DNA of 14,157 nucleotides, taken from assembly GCA_021805955.1 (NCBI GenBank), contig JAJZDO010001091.1, forward strand, positions 1 to 14,157. The letters run 5' to 3'. Position 1 is the stretch's first letter, and each line of letters starts with the position of its first letter. Position numbers and translations under genes: made by a program. The notes below the pieces were generated by a model that was not told where the DNA came from, ran no database searches, and saw nothing but the letters and a program-made list of their open reading frames with translations. Positions 7,543 through 14,011 of this stretch are shown here, one piece after another. The stretch comes from Acidobacteriota bacterium. GTDB lineage: Bacteria > Acidobacteriota > Terriglobia > Terriglobales > Acidobacteriaceae.

Positions 7543-7570
7543 CAGTTGCATGAATCGCAACAGTTGCATG
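7543..7570 (+). repeat. Direct repeat CAGTTGCATG x2 with embedded palindrome
   Basis: CAGTTGCATG occurs at 7543-7552 and again at 7561-7570, an 18-base period. The second copy overlaps the perfect inverted repeat GCAAC-A-GTTGC (7557-7567), and GTTGC (7545-7549) also pairs with GCAAC (7557-7561). The arrangement resembles paired binding sites for a dimeric regulator, about 430 bases before the receptor start. Confidence 0.5.
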
Positions 7571-7674
7571 TTTAACCTGGCCCTGCCGCTTGTTTCGGTT
7601 TGGCACAAGATGTCTTTGTCACCTTGCAGGACAAACTCTTCGATACTGGCGCTTCTTCTCGAGGGTTTTAAAGT

Positions 7675-7721
7675 TCATAGGATTTCACTAGAAAATCATG
7701 GGATTTCACTAGACAGTCTAG
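7675..7721 (+). repeat. 21-base-period direct repeat ending in a 13-base palindrome
   Basis: TCATAGGATTTCACTAGA (7675-7692) and TCATGGGATTTCACTAGA (7696-7713) differ at one base in 18 and repeat every 21 bases, two helical turns, so both copies face the same side of the DNA. The second copy runs into the perfect palindrome CTAGAC-A-GTCTAG (7709-7721). It lies about 270-315 bases before the receptor ATG. A cooperative regulator or response-regulator site is the simplest reading. Confidence 0.6.
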
Positions 7722-7990
7722 ACATCCATGAATCAGACTGATCGACAGTCCATATACCGACTCACTATGGAGGGAATAGTTGACCTTTCGATTCGACGCG
7801 GCTAGGCGCATCGGAACTATTGCCTCCATCGGAAAGCAATCGTAATTGCGTGCAGTATTTGTTTAAAGATGAAAGTCCGAATTACAACACGAAGAGCCAA
7901 GCGATAGAACTCGGCTGGAAGCTGAACACAGCGCTACCTAAAACTTTTGAATAACTACCAAATTATGAAGTTTGCAGTTCAGGAGGCTCA

Positions 7991-10900
7991 ATGAAATTTA
8001 CGTCAACGATATGCCGAATGCTCGGGCTTGCATTGGTAGTGGTTCTGCTTAGTAGCAACGGACAGGCCCAGAATGGAAATGCTGGGGACATTCGAGGCAC
8101 AGTGACGGACAAAGCAGGCGCGGTTATTGCCGGCGCAACCGTTACATTATTGGAAACCACCCGAGGGATTAGCAAGACGGTGACCGCTGATCATTCGGGA
8201 ATATATGATTCTGGCTCGATTCTTCCGGGAAAATACACTATCACCTTCGAAAAGCCTGGCTTTGAGACACTTGTTCGATCGGGAATCATTCTCGATGTTG
8301 GAGCCACTACTGTCAACGGGAAACTCAGCGTCGGCGCAGTCACACAACGGGTAGTCGTGAATGGGGAAGGCACACTTCTTCAGACAGACACGGCGGAGCA
8401 GACCACAACGCTGGGCTTTAAGACGATGAACGATCTGACCAACATGAATGGCAATGGTCCTGATTGGACTGGGCTTATACAGACGCTTCCGGGAGTAAAT
8501 GGGTTCTTCAATCCAGGACCTAGCCAGGTCGTAGCTGCAATTAACGGTTCGATGCCGGAGGAGCAGGGCGTTCTCGCGGATGGCGGCCTAATCACCCAGC
8601 AACAAAGCTCAAACTTCGATGAGGCTGTCTTTGAAAACGTAGCAGAAGTCAAAGTCGACACCTCCAACTTCTCTGCCGAATATGGCGTGGGTGGGGTCAT
8701 CATCAATCAGATCAGCAAGGGCGGCACAAACGATTTCCATGGGGCCGCTTATGAATATATCCAGAATGACTTATTCAATGCCGCAGGCTATTTTAGCCCC
8801 AACAGTACGGTTCCATTCGAGCGGTTTAACAATTGGGGCGGGGCGATCGGCGGCCCAGTGATCAAAAATAAGCTGTTCTTCTACTTCAATTACGACCATG
8901 TGCACAACAGCAATGAGACGTTTCCATTCGCCACCTTTCCAACAGCAGCCATGCGATCCGGCGATTTCTCGGATACGACTGTGTTTGCTCCGATCTACAA
9001 TCCGTACACTGCAAACAGCAGCGGCACCAGGCAGCCCCTCCCCGGCAACAAAGTTCCGCAGGGCCTGATGGATACAGTTGCGCAGAATGTCCAAGGGTAT
9101 TTTCCGATGCCAACCCTTCCGGGAACGTATAACAACTGGCAAGGTAAAGTGATCAACACCAATCCGTGGACGAGATACTTTGGGCGCGGAGATTACGACA
9201 TCACCCAAAACAATCGCGTGATGATGACCGTCACAGAGCAAACCAACCCAACTTTCAATGGAAGCCCTGACGTGATCGATGATCTGATCGGCAATGGTGT
9301 GGTCTGGCAGGGACTTATTGATGACACTTGGACCTTCAGTGCCACTGCAAATAATGAATTTCGTATGTTTTTTAACCGTCAGGTAGCGGGATACTCATCC
9401 AACACCTTCGACCAAGGCTACCCCCAGAAGCTCGGAATAAACTATGCCAAAGCTAACATGTTTCCGAATGTCTCGATCGGCGGTTCACAGGGCTTTGGCG
9501 GTGTGAATATTGGTGGCGGCCAGACGGAAGCCTTATACGCTCAAAATACATTTGAACCATCCGACGTTGTAACTTTGGTCCGCGGGAAGCATATCCTTAA
9601 GTTTGGCGGGGAATTGCTGGATTTGCAGGCCAATACGACGCCATGGGGCTATATTCAGTCGGCAAACCTTGGATTCACCGGCTACTACTCGCAGCAGGCG
9701 CCCTTTTCCTCAACTACCGGCGAGGGCTATGCAGACTTCCTGATGGGACAAGTAAATAATTGGAGCGTCAATAACGGAGTCATGACAGGAATGCGCAGCA
9801 AGCTTCCACAAGCTTTTGTGCAGGACGATATCAAACTGAGACCTAACCTCACGATCAATCTAGGGTTACGCTTTGAGCATCAGGGATCTTGGACAGAGGT
9901 GTTAAACCGGTTGGGATCTTTCGATCCGAACCTTATAAATCCTACTACCCAGACATTAGGTGCAATATGGTTTGCGCCAAACGCTGGTAGGAAAGGCATC
10001 GAGGATTCAGTGAACAATTTTCTGCCTCGCGTTGGTTTTTCTTGGCAGCCAACGCCAGAATTAGCCGTCCGCGGAGGCTTTGGACTATTTACCTATTTAT
10101 GGACAGGGGACAGATATTTTAATTCGGCACCAGGAGTGGGCACATCCAGCAGCGGGAGCCTCACCGATTTTGCTCAGATTTCTCCGGTGTTCCTACTCAA
10201 CGATCCAAAGCCTCCGTTGAATTATGTGCAGGCGAGTCGAGCGCCAGACGGATATAACGGGCAGAACGTATCCTATGCTCCGGTACATACGCCGGTGGCA
10301 ATTCAGGAACAGTACACCTTTAGCATCCAACGGCAACTCAACCAAACCACAGTTGCGGAAATTGCATATGTTGGGAATGTAATCCATCATCTGTCATTTC
10401 CTGTGGATTATAATCAGATACCTGCAAGCCAGTTGGGCCCCAATGGTACGCCGCCTTATCCTCAATATCTGAGCATAAGTGGCGATAAATACAATGGAAG
10501 CTCCAATTACAATTCGCTCCAGGCCTCAGTGCAAAGGCAGTATCGAAACGACCTCACCTATAACTTTAACTATACTTGGTCGAAGATGATGGACGATCAA
10601 GATATGGCGGGCGGAGGCGGAAATGCCGGCGCGCAACCCTACCAGCATGCATATCATCCGGGCCTCAACTATGGCCCTTCAAATTACGACATCACCAATG
10701 CATTCAAGGCCAGCGCCGTCTACCAACTTCCTGTAGGAGTCGGCCACCGATGGATAAATCGTCAAGGGGCATTGAACAGCGTTCTCGGAGGGTGGCAGGT
10801 TTCGACGATCGTCGTGAAGCAATCGGGAATGCCCTACACGGTTACGGTCGGGAGTGCCAACGAGACCGGCGCGCAGGGAGGAAGTTGGTATCCGAATGTC

Positions 10901-11236
10901 GTGGGCAACCCTCACTTGTCACACCCAACAATTCAAGAGTGGTTTAATCCGGCGGCCTTCGCAATTCCTGCTCCGTATACCTTCGGAAACTCCACACGAA
11001 ACAGCCTGCGCGGGCCGGGGCTAACTGGCGTGGACATGACAGTCGCAAAGAATATTCCATTCACGGCATTGGGAGACCCAATGAATATGATGCTTCGAAT
11101 TGATGCATTGAATGTGTTCAATCACACTGTGTTTGGCAATCCCGACGCTCAGATTGGAACGTCCGGCGCAGGTCAAATCTCGGGCACGCAGATCGGCCCT
11201 CGAACAATTCAAGTCGGAGCGCGTTTCTCATTCTGA
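7991..11236 (+). CDS. TonB-dependent receptor, Oar-like, with N-terminal carboxypeptidase-regulatory domain
   Basis: This is a 1081-residue outer-membrane transporter candidate. AGGAGG lies 4 bases before the ATG. Residues 1-27 are a Sec signal peptide (hydrophobic LGLALVVVLLSS, cleavage near GQAQ). Residues ~32-115 (GDIRGTVTDKAGAVIAGATV ... LPGKYTITFEKPGFET) are the Ig-like carboxypeptidase-D regulatory domain. About 120-250 is the plug, with LIQTLPGVNG and VKVDTSNFSAEYG; the barrel follows, with the family signatures NNWGGAIGGPVIKNKLFFYFNYD and AMRSGDFS. The chain ends in a beta strand with terminal Phe (VGARFSF), as outer-membrane barrels do. Such receptors import oligosaccharides or other large ligands using TonB energy. 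No SusD-like partner is present, as is usual in Acidobacteriota. It diverges from the secreted hydrolase operon, supporting uptake of the same substrate. Ligand unknown. Confidence 0.95.
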   Translation: MKFTSTICRMLGLALVVVLLSSNGQAQNGNAGDIRGTVTDKAGAVIAGATVTLLETTRGISKTVTADHSGIYDSGSILPGKYTITFEKPGFETLVRSGIILDVGATTVNGKLSVGAVTQRVVVNGEGTLLQTDTAEQTTTLGFKTMNDLTNMNGNGPDWTGLIQTLPGVNGFFNPGPSQVVAAINGSMPEEQGVLADGGLITQQQSSNFDEAVFENVAEVKVDTSNFSAEYGVGGVIINQISKGGTNDFHGAAYEYIQNDLFNAAGYFSPNSTVPFERFNNWGGAIGGPVIKNKLFFYFNYDHVHNSNETFPFATFPTAAMRSGDFSDTTVFAPIYNPYTANSSGTRQPLPGNKVPQGLMDTVAQNVQGYFPMPTLPGTYNNWQGKVINTNPWTRYFGRGDYDITQNNRVMMTVTEQTNPTFNGSPDVIDDLIGNGVVWQGLIDDTWTFSATANNEFRMFFNRQVAGYSSNTFDQGYPQKLGINYAKANMFPNVSIGGSQGFGGVNIGGGQTEALYAQNTFEPSDVVTLVRGKHILKFGGELLDLQANTTPWGYIQSANLGFTGYYSQQAPFSSTTGEGYADFLMGQVNNWSVNNGVMTGMRSKLPQAFVQDDIKLRPNLTINLGLRFEHQGSWTEVLNRLGSFDPNLINPTTQTLGAIWFAPNAGRKGIEDSVNNFLPRVGFSWQPTPELAVRGGFGLFTYLWTGDRYFNSAPGVGTSSSGSLTDFAQISPVFLLNDPKPPLNYVQASRAPDGYNGQNVSYAPVHTPVAIQEQYTFSIQRQLNQTTVAEIAYVGNVIHHLSFPVDYNQIPASQLGPNGTPPYPQYLSISGDKYNGSSNYNSLQASVQRQYRNDLTYNFNYTWSKMMDDQDMAGGGGNAGAQPYQHAYHPGLNYGPSNYDITNAFKASAVYQLPVGVGHRWINRQGALNSVLGGWQVSTIVVKQSGMPYTVTVGSANETGAQGGSWYPNVVGNPHLSHPTIQEWFNPAAFAIPAPYTFGNSTRNSLRGPGLTGVDMTVAKNIPFTALGDPMNMMLRIDALNVFNHTVFGNPDAQIGTSGAGQISGTQIGPRTIQVGARFSF

Positions 11237-11391
11237 AACATTGATCTAAAAATTCCAGAAGAGAATTAGCATTTTCTGAAAGCGGCAGAACTCCATCCGT
11301 CGTCTTTGGCTGAGAACTGAGAATAGCCTCGTCGATCCTGAAAAAGCAACTCTCAAGCGGATTGAAGGTGAGCGTAGCCAGATTCTCAATG

Positions 11392-11504
11392 GAGTCATTC
11401 TGAATGGAGGTCGCGGCGGCGACCGGAATGAAGAATCCAGACAATGTGCGCCTGGTAGGTACCGCCATTATCCTCTGGATTCTTCGCTTCGCTCAGAACG
11501 ACTC
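11392..11504. repeat. Long interspersed-type palindromic element
   Basis: Outer arms GAGTCATTCTGA (11392-11403) and TCAGAACGACTC (11493-11504) pair at 11 of 12 positions. Inner arms GAAGAATCCAGA (11430-11441) and TCTGGATTCTTC (11474-11485) pair perfectly over 12. The right arm contains ATTCTTCGCTTCGCTCAGAA, a sequence type that I recall as a common dispersed intergenic repeat in many bacterial genomes. The left arm has the two ends of that unit with a different, GC-rich middle. It is therefore probably two inverted copies of a genomic repeat, one diverged. Copy number cannot be seen from one window. Confidence 0.7.
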
Positions 11505-11560
11505 ATCCCCAAAATGATTACCCCAACTGTAAATCCGCGCTTAACATCGATCTGCGCTTA

Positions 11561-11597
11561 CAAAGTCAAAAGGGGCCGCACGGAAATGGGGCCCCTC
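11561..11597 (-). terminator. Intrinsic terminator of the aldolase gene
   Basis: Read on the minus strand, a 7-base stem AGGGGCC / GGCCCCT (11590-11596 with 11571-11577) encloses a 12-base loop and is followed directly by a T-rich tract (TTTTGACTTTG). It starts 32 bases after the aldolase stop codon, the expected place. Confidence 0.78.
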
Positions 11598-11628
11598 TGA
11601 GTGTTCCGTTTCATGCGACGGTGCGAGC

Positions 11629-12621
11629 TTACATGCCGAAGCGTTCATGCCAAGGTGTAGCGGCTTTGAGCGCGGTGTTGACGTTCTCAATGTTCTTGAC
11701 GCCTTCCGTCTTGAGCCATTCCTCAAAGGCCTTGGCGCCTTGCTTCGCATAGACGGGGATTCCGTCCTTCCAGGTGGCGCGACCGCACAGGACGCCGTTG
11801 AACTTGGCGCCTGACTCCCCGGCCAGCTGCAGCGTCTCAATAAAGACCGGATTGGAGACGCCGGCGGAAAGATAAATGAAGGGCTTGGTGGAAGCTCCTG
11901 CCGCTTTGCGGAACAGATGCAGTGCTTCGTCTTTGGTGTAGGCAGCTGTGCCTTTGAAGGCCTTGGTGCCGGAGACAAATTCCATCTGGATAGGGACTTC
12001 CATCTTGAGGACGTCGACGCCGAATTTTTCGTCGCTGAAGTCCGCCGTGGCGCGGGTCACGATTTCCGGCTTCTTCTTGGCATAGGCCACAGTCTTTTCG
12101 TCGCCGCCTTCGGCATCGTAGCCGACAATTTCCAAAAAGAAGGCAATGTCGTGAGCGCGGCACTCGTCACCCACGCGTTCAATGAAGGCATACTTGACGT
12201 CGTTGATTTCCTTTTTCTCAAACGGGGTGTAATAGAGCAGCAGCTTGACCGCGTTCGCGCCTTCATGCTGGATTCTGCGTACTGACCAGTGATCGAGCAG
12301 GTCGGGCAGGCGTCCGGGGGTGGCGGCGTCGTAGCCGGTCTTCTCATACGCCAGCAGCAGGCCCTTGCCGTTGCGATGCTGGGCGGCGGGCAGTCCATAT
12401 TCCGGATCGAGCAGAATGGCAGAGGCGTGGCGGGTAAGAACCTCTGTCACCAGCGTCTTGAATTCAATCAAGGCATGGTCATCGACCGGGCCGCCCTTTT
12501 CTTTGGCCAGAGACTTCTGCAGGGAACCGCGTTGATCCATGGCGGCGGCGGCAATGACGCCGCGTTCATCCGAGAGGGCTTTCATGCCGGCCAATTTGCC
12601 TGGGGTCAGCTTCATCGTCAT
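11629..12621 (-). CDS. lacD: Tagatose-1,6-bisphosphate aldolase, class I (LacD type)
   Basis: This is a 330-residue class I (Schiff-base) aldolase that splits tagatose 1,6-bisphosphate to dihydroxyacetone phosphate and glyceraldehyde 3-phosphate; LacD enzymes also accept fructose 1,6-bisphosphate and related sugars. Several segments match LacD closely: AMDQRGSL (28-34), LLDPEYGLPA (70-79), EKTGYD, LPDLLDHWSVRRI, GANAVKLLLYY and FFLEI (E164). VDVLKMEVP carries the expected Schiff-base lysine K206, and IYLSAGVS and FNGVLCGRATW follow. Length equals the family's. The start may be the ATG at 12621 or the one two codons on at 12615; AAGGAG is 3 and 9 bases before them, so the second has better spacing. 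No lacABC genes are adjacent, so in this organism it may serve general hexose-bisphosphate cleavage. It has its own terminator and lies 144 bases after rph. Confidence 0.93.
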   Translation of the reverse strand: MTMKLTPGKLAGMKALSDERGVIAAAAMDQRGSLQKSLAKEKGGPVDDHALIEFKTLVTEVLTRHASAILLDPEYGLPAAQHRNGKGLLLAYEKTGYDAATPGRLPDLLDHWSVRRIQHEGANAVKLLLYYTPFEKKEINDVKYAFIERVGDECRAHDIAFFLEIVGYDAEGGDEKTVAYAKKKPEIVTRATADFSDEKFGVDVLKMEVPIQMEFVSGTKAFKGTAAYTKDEALHLFRKAAGASTKPFIYLSAGVSNPVFIETLQLAGESGAKFNGVLCGRATWKDGIPVYAKQGAKAFEEWLKTEGVKNIENVNTALKAATPWHERFGM

Positions 12622-12765
12622 ACACTCCTTAGTTTTTATCTTGTGGGGTCTGTGGGTTGTCCCGGCCCCGAGAGACCAAGCTTATCTTTCGAAGTTCATC
12701 TCTTCAGTGCCATCGTATTCATTTTACGCTGAAGGAAAAAAGGGAAGCGGTGATGGGCGTCATAG

Positions 12766-13512
12766 CTACGATCGATGCGCCAGTGCAGCCTGCTGCGCCT
12801 GGACCAGTTCCCGCGTGCCGCGCGCCGCCAGATCGAGCAGCGCAAAATGTTGCTCGCGGGAGAAGGTATTGTGTTCCGCCGTCGCCTGCACCTCGATAAA
12901 ATCGCCGGCGCTGGTCATGACGACATTCATATCGACATCCGCGCGCGCGTCTTCCTCGTAGGCGAGATCGAGCAGCGGCGTGCCGTCGACCACGCCGACG
13001 CTGATGGCGGCAATGAGATGGCGGATCGGGGAAGCGGCCAGGGTTTTTGCGGCGACCAGGCGATCGATCGCGAGTCCCAGAGCCACCGCAGCGCCGGTAA
13101 TGGCGGCGGTCCGGGTGCCTCCGTCGGCCTGCAGGACATCGCAATCCAGAATGATGGTGCGTTCGCCCAGCGCCTTCAGGTCCACGGCGGCGCGCAGGCT
13201 GCGGCCAATCAGACGTTGAATCTCGTGGGTGCGGCCGCCGACTTTGCCGCGTTCGCTTTCCCTTGGGGTACGCGTGAGGGTAGCGCGCGGCAGCATACCG
13301 TATTCGGCCGTGACCCAACCCTGTCCGCGATTGCGCAGCCAGCCCGGCACACCGGTTTCGACGGTGGCGTTGCAAAGAACGCGGGTGTGGCCAAGCTCAA
13401 TAAGAACGGAGCCTTCGGCGGTGGGCACAAAATCGAGAGTCAGGCGAAGCGGACGAAGCGCGTCAGTGGCGCGGCCTTCGGGCCGGAAGCAAGTAGAAAC
13501 AAGAGCGGGCAT
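12766..13512 (-). CDS. rph: Ribonuclease PH
   Basis: This is a phosphate-dependent 3'-5' exoribonuclease of 248 residues that trims tRNA 3' ends, acting as a hexamer in the cytoplasm. The match is almost continuous: [77 protein letters not shown] (phosphate-binding GGTRT at 131-135). [15 protein letters not shown] carries the acidic pair D188/D194, which aligns with the catalytic or metal aspartates of the family. I chose the ATG at 13512 ([14 protein letters not shown]) because known enzymes begin just before the RP-x-GR motif. The frame is open further upstream to a GTG at 13569, but that part is low-complexity ([10 protein letters not shown]) and comes from a tandem DNA repeat. There is no clear ribosome site; see the promoter entry. 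Confidence 0.96.
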   Translation of the reverse strand: MPALVSTCFRPEGRATDALRPLRLTLDFVPTAEGSVLIELGHTRVLCNATVETGVPGWLRNRGQGWVTAEYGMLPRATLTRTPRESERGKVGGRTHEIQRLIGRSLRAAVDLKALGERTIILDCDVLQADGGTRTAAITGAAVALGLAIDRLVAAKTLAASPIRHLIAAISVGVVDGTPLLDLAYEEDARADVDMNVVMTSAGDFIEVQATAEHNTFSREQHFALLDLAARGTRELVQAQQAALAHRS

Positions 13513-13521
13513 GTGAACTCT

Positions 13522-13527
13522 ATTGTA
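13522..13527 (-). promoter_or_regulatory. Candidate -10 box very close to the rph start
   Basis: TACAAT on the minus strand (five of six consensus bases) ends 10 bases before the rph ATG. Transcription would then begin about 3 bases before the start codon, giving a nearly leaderless mRNA. This would also explain the absence of a ribosome site. No -35 box of quality is visible; the tandem TTCCCGAAA units occupy that position. Confidence 0.4.
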
Positions 13528-13531
13528 GCGG

Positions 13532-13549
13532 TTTCGGGAATTTCGGGAA
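13532..13549 (+). repeat. Tandem 9-base repeat TTTCGGGAA x2
   Basis: Two perfect adjacent copies of TTTCGGGAA lie at 13532-13540 and 13541-13549, over the expected -35 region of rph. Each copy is close to an inverted repeat (TTTC/GGAA-like TTC...GAA halves), so it could be a regulator site or simple slippage. Confidence 0.5.
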
Positions 13550-13869
13550 TTGTTGTGTTTGTGGGCCACTCCGAAACGGGAACGTGGAGTTCTTAATTGG
13601 GAGAGAGTTCCAGAGTGGGAATGTGTTCCAAAATGGTCTTGATGCGGGAATGTCTGGTAAGTGACTTGTTTTCTTTTGTATGTCTGGAATCCATGAAAAC
13701 GGTCGTGTCGATTTGAAACTGCAAGGTTTCTTTAGTAACGGATCGTGCGCCAGGTCGCTCCTGTTAAGTCCCATGAATTCGTAAGGTTAGGGAAGGAGAA
13801 CCAGTTTGGCACGCGGCGTGATATAGGAAGAGGGCAGAGAGCGAATGAAAATCGAATTGGTTCAGATTG

Positions 13870-13983
13870 GCAACCGGTATCGGGACAAGTCCGGGAGCCT
13901 CCGGCGGCCCGAACTCGGTTGCAAGTGGCCGAACGCCACCGACTCTGTCCAGTGTCAAGCGGGAAGAAATCGCAGAATCCCGC
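13870..13983 (+). promoter_or_regulatory. Three consecutive hairpins in the leader of the kinase-like gene
   Basis: Hairpin 1 has outer stem GCAACCG (13870-13876) / CGGTTGC (13916-13922), an internal bulge, middle stem TCGGG (13880-13884) / CCCGA (13908-13912), and a possible inner CCGG/CCGG pairing (13891-13894 with 13901-13904). Hairpin 2 is GTGGC-cgaac-GCCAC (13925-13939). Hairpin 3 has GCGGGA (13959-13964) / TCCCGC (13978-13983). All are perfect in their main stems, and the last ends 28 bases before the ATG. They may form a structured 5' leader RNA or be protein-binding sites. Confidence 0.5.
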
Positions 13984-14011
13984 AGAAATTTCAAGAATTG
14001 GAGATGGCATC

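Larger units (their letters stand above)
7136..7990. other. Divergent intergenic control region (no convincing gene)
   Basis: These ~855 bases separate the minus-strand hydrolase operon from the plus-strand receptor. Short open frames occur but have no ribosome sites or recognisable protein character. The stretch holds several short repeats and palindromes, listed separately, and a perfect TTGACA on each strand (minus 7266-7271, plus 7354-7359). The minus-strand TTGACA has no good -10 at 16-18 bases. The region just before the receptor (about 7740-7980) shows no clear sigma-70 promoter. I see no known riboswitch motif. Confidence 0.6.
11237..11628. other. Intergenic boundary between receptor and aldolase genes
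   Basis: This is a 392-base gap between two converging genes. It contains a long imperfect inverted repeat and the aldolase terminator, listed separately. The first ~150 bases show no gene, no obvious terminator for the receptor (only a weak CAGAA/TTCTG pairing near 11260-11280) and no recognised element. A short minus-strand frame here overlaps the receptor and has no protein character. Confidence 0.6.
13513..14011. other. Divergent intergenic region between rph and a kinase-like gene
   Basis: These are 499 bases between two divergent genes. The rph-proximal half (about 13550-13700) is rich in GGGAATG / GTTCCA-type words (13596-13634, 13646-13692) without exact periodicity. No convincing gene is present in either strand; the open frames have no ribosome sites or domain-like sequence. 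The kinase-proximal part contains three hairpins, listed separately. No tRNA cloverleaf or known riboswitch consensus was found. Confidence 0.55.

Noticed and set aside
7608..7630. TGGCAC at about 7610 (and TTGGCAC at about 13807) as sigma-54 promoters
   Set aside because: The GC of the -12 element does not occur at the required 10-base spacing after the GG.
7240..7741. Small open frames (7240-7458 minus; 7550-7741 plus) in the receptor control region
   Set aside because: No ribosome sites, no protein-like composition, and the apparent seven-residue repeat in the second is only the translated 21-base DNA repeat.
7780..7808. TTGACC at 7780-7785 as a -35 box close to the receptor
   Set aside because: The hexamer at 17-base spacing (TAGGCG) is a poor -10 match, and other spacings are no better.
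11118..11468. 116-residue minus-strand frame overlapping the receptor end
   Set aside because: More than a third is antisense to the receptor C-terminus, the N-terminal part is the palindromic repeat, and no ribosome site is present.
12775..13596. 273-residue plus-strand frame antisense to rph
   Set aside because: Long shadow frames are expected in G+C-rich DNA; RNase PH on the other strand is unmistakable.
13520..13774. 84-residue minus-strand frame upstream of rph
   Set aside because: It lies in repeat-rich non-coding sequence, has low-complexity Pro/Phe/Ser composition and no ribosome site.
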